From assembly GCF_030463535.1 (NCBI RefSeq), contig NC_132892.1, forward strand, positions 35,568,885-35,632,884: a DNA stretch of 64,000 bases, in the 5' to 3' direction. The position numbers and the translations under genes were made by a program. The stretch is from Salminus brasiliensis. Its lineage: Eukaryota; Chordata; Actinopteri; Characiformes; Bryconidae. Below are positions 1 through 8,815 of this stretch, in pieces. The notes under the pieces are model-generated. The model was not told the DNA's origin. It searched no databases and saw nothing but the letters and a program-made list of their open reading frames with translations. The first letter of the stretch is position 1; each line of letters starts with the position of its first letter.

Positions 1-836
1 AGTCTATATGGTTAATAACTAGTGTATAGGAGGAGTAATAGTCTATTAGATGTATAACTAGTGTATAGAAAAAGTAATAGTCTATATGGCTTAAAGCTAA
101 TGTTTATGGGCAATAATAATTTGTGTGATTAGTTTAAATGATGTATATGACTTATATGATTAGTGTATATAATTTATGTGATTAGTGTATATGATAAGTG
201 TATATGATTTATATGATTAGTGTATAATATCAGTGTATATGATTTATATGATAAGTGTATATGACTTATATGATAAGTGTATATGATTTATATAATAAGT
301 GTATAATATTAGTGTATATGATTTATATGATAAGTGTATAATATAAGTGTATATGATTTATATAATAAGTGTATAATATTAGTGTATATGATTTATATGA
401 TGTGTATAATATTAGTGTATATGATTTATATAATTAGTGTATATGATTTATATAATTAGTGTATATGATTTATATGATTAGTGTATATGATTTATATGAT
501 AAGTGTATATGATTTATATGATGTGTATAATATTAGTGTATATGATTTATATAATTAGTGTATATGATTTATATGATAAGTGTATGTGATTTATATGATT
601 AGTGTATGATATTAGTGTATATGATTTATATGATTAGTGTATGATATTAGTGTATATGATTTATATAATTAGTGTATATGATTTATATGATAAGTGTATA
701 TGATTTATATGATTAGTGTATGATATTAGTGTATATGATTTCTATAATTAGTGTATATGACTTATATGATAAGTGTATATGATTTATATGATTAGTGTAT
801 GATATTAGTGTATATGATTTATATAATTAGTGTATA
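1..836. repeat. 22-base AT-rich minisatellite in an mvb12a intron
   Basis: A degenerate tandem array of a roughly 22-base unit of the form TGATTTATATGATTAGTGTATA fills the left edge. Variants have AAGTGTATA, or a dropped half-unit (GATGTGTATAATATTAGTG). It ends about 30 bases before the first visible mvb12a exon, so it is intronic. No coding content seen. Confidence 0.9.
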
Positions 837-865
837 TGAGTGATATTTTGTGTCACTTTGCTCAG

Positions 866-1486
866 ATCAGCATGACTGAAGATGGAACCACTGCCAGCTT
901 CACCAGGGGCTTCCCCCCGAAATCAGGATACTACCTCTGTTACAGCAAGGTTAGTTACTACACACACTGTCTGTAGCTAATCATCATTGTTTATATATTT
1001 TATTTATATTTATTTATATTTCATATGTTTCCACACTCTGTGTCTGCTGGTAGGACCTGTCTGGAGGAATGGTGGTGTCAGACGTTCAGGTGATCTCTGA
1101 TAAAGACACGATTCCTCATGGATACTGCTACATCCCAGAGTTCATGGAATCCAGTAAGACTTCCTTAGTAAATCCACCCAAAATCCTCCAGATATGGCCT
1201 AACAGTGATTCCCTGGCCTGCTCTTTAAAACCACGACCACATGACAATAACTCCAACATCCAGACGAAGTGCCATCCTCACCCCTGCCCACTGTCCTCTG
1301 TATTCAGTGACTGTCTTTGTTCAGTGCAAAGTAATATTTTATTAATGACGCCAGAAATACACCAGAGGTGATGACTGCCCAGCAGGGGGAGCTAAAACCC
1401 CACACAGTTTAATCAAATTCTTCATGAGCTAAAGCTTAATGGCCCACATAGACCTAAAACCAGCGCTGATGTGGCTATAAGTTATA

Positions 1487-1535
<49 letters not shown>

Positions 1536-1727
1536 CAGAGGCCTCTGTGTGGAAGAAGAAGCGTGTGTGTGTGCGTATCGTTCCTGTGGAAAGTGTAACA
1601 ACCGCGATTCTGGACATCCGACTGACCACCAAGAGTAAAATGATGCTACAGCAATACACCTGCCTGGGGTGAGTGTGTGTGTGTGTGTTACAGGGATATG
1701 CTGGGTTGTGTACTGTGGTGTGTGATG

Positions 1728-1775
<48 letters not shown>

Positions 1776-1941
1776 AGGGATATGCTGGGTTGTGTACTGT
1801 GGTGTGTGATGACTGTGTGTGTGTGTGTGTGTGTGTGTGTTACAGGGATATGCTGGGTTGTGTACTGTGGTGTGTGATGACTGTGTGTGTGTGTGTGTGT
1901 GTTACAGGGATATGCTGGGTTGTGTACTGTGGTGTGTGATG

Positions 1942-1979
<38 letters not shown>

Positions 1980-2145
1980 AGGGATATGCTGGGTTGTGTA
2001 CTGTGGTGTGTGATGACTGTGTGTGTGTGTGTGTGTGTGTGTTACAGGGATATGCTGGGTTGTGTACTGTGGTGTGTGATGACTGTGTGTGTGTGTGTGT
2101 GTGTGTTACAGGGATATGCTGGGTTGTGTACTGTGGTGTGTGATG

Positions 2146-2199
<54 letters not shown>

Positions 2200-2235
2200 A
2201 GGGATATGCTGGGTTGTGTACTGTGGTGTGTGATG

Positions 2236-2289
<54 letters not shown>

Positions 2290-2325
2290 AGGGATATGCT
2301 GGGTTGTGTACTGTGGTGTGTGATG

Positions 2326-2361
<36 letters not shown>

Positions 2362-2803
2362 AGGGACATGCTGGGTTATGTACTGTGGTGTGTGATGACT
2401 GTGTGTGTGTGTGTGTGTGTGTGTTACAGGGACATGCTGGGTTATGTACTGTGGTATATGAAGGGCCCGTTCTCCACTCCTGTACCCCAGGCCAAACCTC
2501 GCAGTATCAGCCTTGACATGCGCAGCCTCTCCCTGGAGGCAGCCGGACCTCCTCTGCCCCTCAGACCCAGGTGTGTGTGATCAGATTAGATTAGATTAGA
2601 TTAGAGGTTTTAATCACTGATATCAGAATAATCACTAATAATATCACTCCTACAGAAAGTGGTGGAGGTTCTCCATCACTGTGTTCATCATTAGAACATC
2701 TCCAGAGTTCTCCTCATGGAGTCTAGTATTATTTAGAGTTCTCCTCAGATCAACACCTGGTTTGGTGGTAAATCAGGGCTTAATGATGGTAAATCAGGTG
2801 AGC

Positions 2804-2835
<32 letters not shown>

Positions 2836-4797
2836 ATGATGGAGTTGATTGAACACATCCTCCACGCTGTGCTGGCTGGACTGGGGGGCGTCCAGGAGAA
2901 CCCTGGAGGAACCGAGCTCTGTTCTTCAGACTAGCTCACCGACAAGATCTCACTACTTTCTTTCTTCAGGATGAGAAGCTCTTGTTTCTCCTTTTTACTG
3001 GATTTATGTTCAGCTGCTTTATCTGTTCTGATCAGATCTGGAGCTTCTGGAGCTTCTGCAGTAGAACCCTCTCACTGCTGAGAGACAGAGATTAATGGGA
3101 TGAGGGGTCTCTGAACAGTGCTGCCCACGCCCCGGTCTGACCCCTCTGGTGTGCTTAGCCACAGTTGTTATTGGTGATTAATGTGTTTTATCCTCTCAGA
3201 ACGTTCTGCTCCTCACTGTCTGGTTCTCCACAGCAATCAGCCTCCTGCTCCGCCCAAGGTCAGCCCCCGCCGCAGCACCTTAAAAGAGAAGGACACTAGG
3301 GCCGAGACTTTTAACGACAGCCTGAACGTCTACGGGATCACAGGTCTGTCCTCTACCTGTCTCTGTAACGGTCTGGGCTGATCTGCTGTTTGTGTGGCTT
3401 CTGTTTTACTGAGCTCTGTGTTGTGTTTCGCCTCAGCGATGGATGGAGTCCCGTTTGCGCTGCACCCGAAGTTTGAGTCCCAGTCTAACGGAAAGGTGAG
3501 GAACTACAGCTGATCACAGTCCAGCACCAGTCTCACTCAACAGCTCCTACTGAAGCTCTCTCGCTCTCCTGTCTCTCTCTCACACTCTGCCCCACCCCCT
3601 TGTATGTCTGTCTGCCTGTCTGTATCTATCTGTCTGCCTGTCTATCTGTCTATATGTCTGTCTCTTTGCCTGTCTGTCTCTTTGCCTGTCTGTTTGTATC
3701 TGTCTGTCTATATGTCTGTCTATTTGCCTGTTTGTATCTATCTGTGTGCCTGTCTGTCTGTATCTGTCTGTCTATCTCTGACTGTCTGTATCTGTCTGTG
3801 TGCCTGTCTGTCTGTATCTGTCTATATCTGTCTATCTGTCTGTATATGTCTGTCTGTTTGCCTGTCTGTATCTATCTGTGTGCCTGTCTGTCTGTATCTG
3901 TCTGTCTATCTCTGTCTGTCTGTATCTGTCTATCTGTCTGTATATGTCTGTCTGTTTGCCTGTCTGTATCTATCTATCTATCTATCTGTCTGTCTGTCTG
4001 TCTCTGTCTGTATCTGTCTATCTGTCTGTATATGTCTGTCTGTTTGCCTGTCTGTATCTATCTGTGTGTCTGTATCTGTCTATCTGTCTGTATCTGTCTG
4101 TCTATCTCTGTCTGTCTGTCTGTATATGTCTGTCTGTTTGCCTGTCTGTCTGTATCTGTCTGTCTATAAATCTATCTGTTTGTATCTGTGTGCCTGTCTG
4201 TCTGCCTGACTCTATCTGTCTGTCTCTCAGGGATCTGTAGTGAAGCTGGATGATATCTGCATCAAATCCATCCATGACATTGAAAATGAGGTGAGATTTT
4301 AAAGAGAGGGTTTTTGCTTCTATGTGTAGAAAGTTTTTTATGTATGAAGTTTAAACTCGACTGGACTTTTCTGACTGGATTTATAAATCAGTCACAGTTC
4401 ATTTTCCCTTTAGTCTTTTCTGCTACTGGACCTTTAAGACTGATATATGTTAATGAGCTCAGTTTTAATTGGCTTGTGTGCCTTATTGTAAAAGCAGTCT
4501 GAGCTGAAAAACTCTTTCTAACTTCAGTGTGACCAGGTGGGACTCCGCTACTGTAGTCTGAGTAAATGTGTGTGTATAGAAATTGTGTATAGAATAATTT
4601 TATTTATTTATTTTTTTTATTACGCTCTGAACATTAAACTTTAACTGGATCCAATAAAAGAAAAAAAGTTCAGTGATTCAGTTTTTATTTAACTGTATTT
4701 AATTTGTCATTTTTTGTTTCTGCAGTATCACTACACATTTGCAGTGGAGGAGATGGCAGCTAAGCGTTCCCGCCCACTGATGACATCAAAATCATAA
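866..4797 (+). CDS. mvb12a: Multivesicular body subunit 12A, 3' eight exons (5' end outside window)
   Basis: Coding exons: 866-949, 1054-1153, 1539-1668, 2430-2570, 3234-3343, 3437-3495, 4231-4290, 4726-4797 (stop TAA). They join in one frame into 251 residues, all with GT-AG junctions. The product matches the MVB12A family: a MABP-type N-terminal domain ([10 protein letters not shown], then [11 protein letters not shown]), a middle segment [15 protein letters not shown], and a C-terminal UMA domain ([37 protein letters not shown]). Human MVB12A has about 30 residues before the equivalent of the first visible exon, so one or more 5' exons lie to the left. The known family role is as an ESCRT-I subunit that helps sort ubiquitinated cargo into multivesicular bodies. 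MVB12A fits better than MVB12B because of the [11 protein letters not shown]-like linker. Odd points: exons 1539 and 2430 are entered directly from (TG)n tracts, and the 2430 acceptor has been copied ten times upstream. Confidence 0.93.
1488..1534. repeat. (TG)n directly at the 1539 splice acceptor
   Basis: An uninterrupted TG tract of about 22 dinucleotides ends a few bases before the acceptor TATCAG of the mvb12a exon at 1539. There is no ordinary pyrimidine tract, so the TG run occupies the place normally bound by U2AF. Confidence 0.9.
1671..2429 (+). repeat. Exon-derived minisatellite carrying ten decoy 3' splice sites
   Basis: Ten tandem units precede the real exon at 2430. Each has a (TG)n tract, the acceptor TTACAG and about 37 bases resembling the start of that exon (GGGATATGCTGGG..., then TGATGACT). 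Exon-like starts are at 1694, 1778, 1846, 1908, 1982, 2048, 2112, 2202, 2292 and 2364. Unit length is 62-90 bases and varies only through the TG run. The last unit (2364) already has the GACATG and TTATGTACTG variants of the real exon, so it is the closest relative. The ORFs through this array are by-products of the repeat. Confidence 0.93.
3600..4226. repeat. CTGT/TCTA tetranucleotide-type microsatellite in mvb12a intron
   Basis: A 0.6-kb array of CTGT, TATC and TTTGCCTG variants runs to the acceptor CTCTCAG of the exon at 4231. It is pyrimidine-rich on the sense strand and so supplies a very long polypyrimidine tract. Three overlapping open frames rich in Cys, Leu, Ser and Val are repeat artefacts. 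Confidence 0.92.
4419..4565. repeat. Dispersed repeat B, copy 1
   Basis: The segment reads GGACCTTTAAGACTGATATATG, then GTTAATGAGCTC, a GATTGGCT-like piece and AAAGCAGTCTGAGCTGAAA. Related copies occur at about 5965-6220 and 7060-7165. This looks like a short non-autonomous element, but no clear ends or target duplication could be set. Confidence 0.5.
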
Positions 4798-4845
4798 ACC
4801 TCCCCCTGCATTTGTTGCTTGGCTATGCCCTTCTATTTTTTTTTC

Positions 4846-5650
4846 AGTTAAAGGGGAACTACACCAATTTCTTAAAATTTTTCTACATAACTCTCCATAG
4901 CTCAGACTGTGAGAAGAGTTTATTCAGAGTCGGGGGTTCGGTGTGAAACTGAGCTTCACTGTAGAGAAACTGACCCACTCTGATCTCTGTACAGTGGAGG
5001 TGAATGGAAGCAGGCGTCGGTCGCCATGACTACAGCACAGATACAGCCCATAATTTATCTCCTATCCAAACCCACTAGTGCAGCTACACGAGTCTTCTGA
5101 GTTTTATATGGAGGATGATGATGATGATGAAGATGATGAAGGTAAAATAGTGGAGAATCTGAACTAATGCAGTTCTCTTTAGGGACTACTTTCTGTAGCT
5201 GCACTACACCCTGCAGCATGTATCCCTCCACCATTTTAATGATCTGGTTCTAAAAGCAGGTTCTAGAGCCGAACTCTTCTCAGAACTCTGGTAGAACCGT
5301 GTCTCAGGCATCAGGCAGCGTCTTCATCACCATTAGGTGAAGAACTTTCTGTGAGGAGCTTTTATTAGAGCTTCAGACGTCTGCTTCCCTTCACCTCCAC
5401 TGTAGAACCACAGCTCTGACTGGGGGAGCTTATCTAGAACCTCCACTGTAGAACCACAGCTCTGACTGGGGGAGCTTATCTAGAACCTTCATTGTAGAAC
5501 CACAGCTCTGATTGGGGGAGCTTATCTAGAACATCCACTGTAGAACTCCAACTCTGACTGGAGGAGCTTATCTAGAACCTCCACTGTAGAACAGCTCTGA
5601 CTGGGTCAGGTTATCTAGAACCAAGCGTTTCACACCAAACCTCACCTCTG
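4846..5650 (+). repeat. Dispersed repeat A, copy 1 (about 0.8 kb)
   Basis: This segment is clearly related to 56175-56775 and, in reverse, to 7643-7840. Shared landmarks are GCTCAGACTGTGAGAAGAG, GAAACTGACCCACTCTGATC, a GATGATGATGA tract, GGGACTACTTTCTGTAGC and GTATCCCTCCACCATTTTAA. It starts about 50 bases after the mvb12a stop codon, so it probably lies in or next to the 3' UTR. No open frame of note; family not recognised. Confidence 0.75.
5397..5625. repeat. 46-47-base tandem repeat inside repeat A
   Basis: About five copies of a unit CCACTGTAGAACCACAGCTC / TGACTGGGGGAGCTTATCTA lie in tandem. The copy of repeat A at 56.2 kb has the same motif only once (near 56700), so the amplification is specific to this copy. 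Confidence 0.8.
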
Positions 5651-5964
5651 AATGACGCAGTTCACATCTTATCTGTTTAATAATACAGATAATTCAGGTG
5701 GGTTATTTGCATAATAAGGGTAACCTATATAAGACTGTAACCTAAACTGATACACTTATTAATGAGTGCTGTTAAATTAATCACATCAAAGGTAGTCCTG
5801 CTGTCTAGGCTAACAAGCTTTTATGTGCTCTTAGTCGTAGTAGGATCATGGGATTTTCTCCCTGAGCTCCACTTATGAGGTTTGTGTGGTTTATAAACTA
5901 ATATTAGTCCTAATTCATATTTACATAACCATGTTTAATCCCCTGGAATTCAGCAGGTCATTTC

Positions 5965-6225
5965 TGTCACTGTGCCTTTAAGAGCGATGTATGTATATGA
6001 GCTCTGCTGTGATTAGCTTTCTTGTGTTGCCCCTCATTCAGAAAGCACTCTGAGCTAACTTCATAACCTCAGCATGTGTGGGCGGAGCCGAACTGCTGTA
6101 CATTGAATAGGCTGGTGGATGTAAATGGCTTATACGTGTGACATCACAGAAACGTGAATGTGAAAGGGCCTGTTTTTGTAGTGTAGCAGAAGTTCAGTTT
6201 ATAAAAGGGTACGATCCCTTTAAAT
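5965..6225. repeat. Dispersed repeat B, copy 2
   Basis: It matches the 4419 copy in the order TGCCTTTAAGAGCGATGTATG, ATGAGCTCTG, GATTAGCTTTCTTGTGT, AAAGCACTCTGAGCTAA. The flanking sequence 5650-5965 and 6225-7060 is AT-rich non-coding with short TTA and CT microsatellites, and I see no gene in it. Confidence 0.5.
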
Positions 6226-7059
6226 ACGCAGCTAACGTAAAGAGTCCTGCTGATCCTGTTCTTTTAGCCCCTCGCTACACCACTCAGAGACCCCCACAGT
6301 AGCGGCTCATAGAACAACACTAACATCCCACTGGAAACCCCTCCAGCTTTCTCAGATCTCAGGAAACCTGAACTCCCCTGGACCTGCTTACAGGTGCTGG
6401 TTTTCCAAATCCACATTCCTGCTCAGTCTTTTATGTCGAGTTTTGTATTTGATGTACTGACCAATAGGCTGGCATTATTATTATTGTTATTATTATTATA
6501 TTATATATTAAACTCTATATTCTGCGTTTAGACTAGTGTGTATATCAGTGCTCTGTTTCTGAAGGTAAAGGTTGAGGTTTGATGCAATAGAAGTTTGTTG
6601 AAGTGTTTATTGGTTAATTTTGTTAAGTTAAAATATTGTTTCCATGTTTTATATCTGTGTTTGTATCCATCTGGACCCCCTCTCTCTCTCTCTCTATCTC
6701 TCTCTATCTAAAAAAAAATATATTTTATTATTATTATTATTATTATTATATTGTATTTCAGAACACAGGTTGTCCACAGTGTACAACTTCTTTCAGTTCT
6801 AATAAAGTACCACCTTCCGCTCAACACCCTGGAATAGTTTCTGACTGCTCTACCTCCTCCTCACCTGCAGGTGTCGCCCTGAAGCTCCACCTGTTTTAAA
6901 TAAAAATAGGGTTAAGGGGCCTATATCCTACTTTTTCTTGTAATTCATTTTTGCTCTGAGCTTCACGTTACAGCATCTGAGTAAATCTGGGTCTTAATCC
7001 ATTTCTACATAAAATAAAAATATCAATTATTATTATAATAAACTAAAATAATACACCGT

Positions 7060-7360
7060 TGTAACACTGATGTATGTAAATGTTCTCTGTTTTGATTGGC
7101 TGTCCCGTACAGTGTCCAATTCATAAAGCAGTCTGGGCTGAAACACTGTTTATAAGTTGAGAGTTGAATGGGCAAGGCTTAACCACCTGGCCCACCTGCC
7201 ACCAGTGTCAGACCAGCTGCACACCCACCTGCCACTGCTACCTGCCTAATGACCTTAACTATCTGCCACTATTAATATCACCACTGTTACCCATCATTAC
7301 CCTGACCTTCACTGCTGTGACTATATCAAGCTGTACTATATCTTGTTTATTGTGATTATT
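7060..7360. repeat. Dispersed repeat B copy 3 joined to a CACCTGCCACTGCTACCTG repeat
   Basis: 7060-7165 repeats the family B motif (GATGTATGTAAATG, GATTGGCTG, AAAGCAGTCTGGGCTGAAA). The following part (CACCTGCCACTGCTACCTG, then CATCATTACCCTGACC) is related to 42817-42868 plus 43243-43330, where a hAT-like element has split the copy. No gene seen. Confidence 0.55.
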
Positions 7361-7439
7361 ATGTTATAATATTAAGATTATGCTGCACACCTGAGCAGTA
7401 GATTAGTTTTGGTGGTTCTGTGACTTTTATCAATAATGT

Positions 7440-7640
7440 ATCAATAGTTCTGATCAGAGGAGGACGGGTCGGGTCTCCCTTGTGAGTATTGGTTCCTCCC
7501 AAGGTTTCTTCCTCCAGCTCTGAGGGAGGTTCTCCTGCATGGTGGTCTTTGGCTGCTCACTGGGGGTCTTAGGTTCTTGCCTTTGTACTGATGACTGATT
7601 CTGTAAAGCTGCTTTGTGTACAAATAAATTAAATTATATA
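7440..7640 (+). mobile_element. LINE-type 3' tail, fish-dispersed
   Basis: It contains CCCAAGGTTTCTTCCTCCAG, GGTTCTTGCC and TCTGTAAAGCTGCTTTGTG, ending in AATAAATTAAATTA. This arrangement is common in teleost genomes as the 3' end of L2-like retroposons (recalled, not searched). Reverse transcriptase sequence is not present. Confidence 0.5.
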
Positions 7641-7642
7641 AA

Positions 7643-7840
7643 GTAAATGGTGGAGGGATACATGCGGCTACAGAAAGTAGTCCCTAAAGAGAACTGCATT
7701 AGTTGATATTCTCTATTCACTATTTTACCATCATCATCATCATCATCATCATCTTCTTCTTCATCATCATCATCATCATCATCATGCCATATAAAACTCA
7801 GGAGACTCGTATTGTAGCTGCACTGGTGGGTTTGGGTAGA
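7643..7840 (-). repeat. Dispersed repeat A fragment, reversed
   Basis: Reverse complement of the middle of repeat A: TGGTGGAGGGATACATG, CAGAAAGTAGTCCCTAAAGAG, an ATC trinucleotide run, then CATATAAAACTCAGGAGACTC. It adjoins the LINE-like tail ending near 7640. Confidence 0.7.
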
Positions 7841-8102
7841 AAATAAAATAAATGACATATTTATATAACCGCTGGGAATCGAGTCGAGAGTCGACTCTTT
7901 AAAGAATCGACTCGCAAGCCAAAGTATGAGGAAGTTAACCGGGAGGTAGCAACAGAAAACAGCCGGCATATTTTATATGGACATATTTCCAGTAAGATTG
8001 ACGCTTTATGTCTCTAATTTGAGATGTGGTGTTGAGTTAGTAGTTAAAAATAAACTTAAAGTCACTTAAAGTGGCGAAATACGAGGCTGAAGCTGACTTG
8101 GT

Positions 8103-8206
8103 TTGCGAACTCTCCAGTCCACCTTAAATGGAGCACTAGTTTCGCTCTGACCCCGGGGGCTAGTACTGGAACTGCGGGCTCATTTAAGGTGGACTGGCGA
8201 ATTAAA
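8103..8206. repeat. Short palindromic element P, copy 1
   Basis: CCAGTCCACCTTAAATG (8114-8130) is repeated in perfect inverted orientation at 8181-8197, with a 50-base loop. The CCACCTTAAAT core and arrangement recur at 20674-20749 and 38037-38178. It lies about 0.7 kb before the NLR start codon. Confidence 0.75.
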
Positions 8207-8574
8207 CTCCGGGTCAGGTTTAGAGGACAGGCTCCTTGTTTTTGAAACTCTGGGTTTAAATGTGTTTATTGAATATAATATAATGTAATCATTATTTACA
8301 TTTATTTACATTTATAGTGAAGTTTATCAGTTATTCCCATTCATTCCTCAGGTAGGAGTGGAGATACGAGGGTTTAAAAGACTGCTATAGAAGCTGAAGC
8401 TTTAAGCTTTTTACTCCAGTAAAAGTGTAAAAGTACTGGTTTCAGAACCACTTTTAAAGTCAAAGTAATGGAAGGAAAATAAAGGCTAAAAGCTTAGGCC
8501 AAAGGGAAATGAAATAGGAGGAAAATGTAAGGAGGAGAAAGTTCAGATAATTGGGGGAAAATGAAGTAGAAGTA

Positions 8575-8700
8575 AAAAGTCGAGCCCGGGTATCGAACCC
8601 ACAACCCTGTCAGCAACAGCCCGGTGCTTTTGACAGCTGCAACATGTGGATTGGTACGAAACGCCACAATACAGGACCACCAGGCCGACCTGGACATCCA
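8575..8700 (-). mobile_element. tRNA-derived SINE head, degenerate, minus strand
   Basis: On the minus strand the sequence reads GGGTTGTGGGTTCGATACCC followed by GGGCTCG. This fits a tRNA-type B box (GGTTCGATACC). Upstream is an A-box-like region with CTGTCAAAAGCACCGGGC. Ends not defined. Confidence 0.45.
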
Positions 8701-8815
8701 CACACCTCCAGGCCTAGCAGGAGTGAACTTTGCTGCTCTCGAATGGAGCCTGTGTTACCACACCTTACAGCCCTGTCCTTGTTTCTTTTACAGTGGTTTA
8801 TAAGGAGGAGCAAGC

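Noticed and set aside
1887-2516. 209-codon Cys/Val-rich ORF through the TG array
   Set aside because: It arises from TG repeats and repeated exon copies. It is not in the frame of the flanking mvb12a exons.
3600-4240. Three overlapping Cys/Leu/Ser ORFs of up to 201 codons
   Set aside because: Pure products of the CTGT microsatellite, inside an mvb12a intron bounded by good splice sites.
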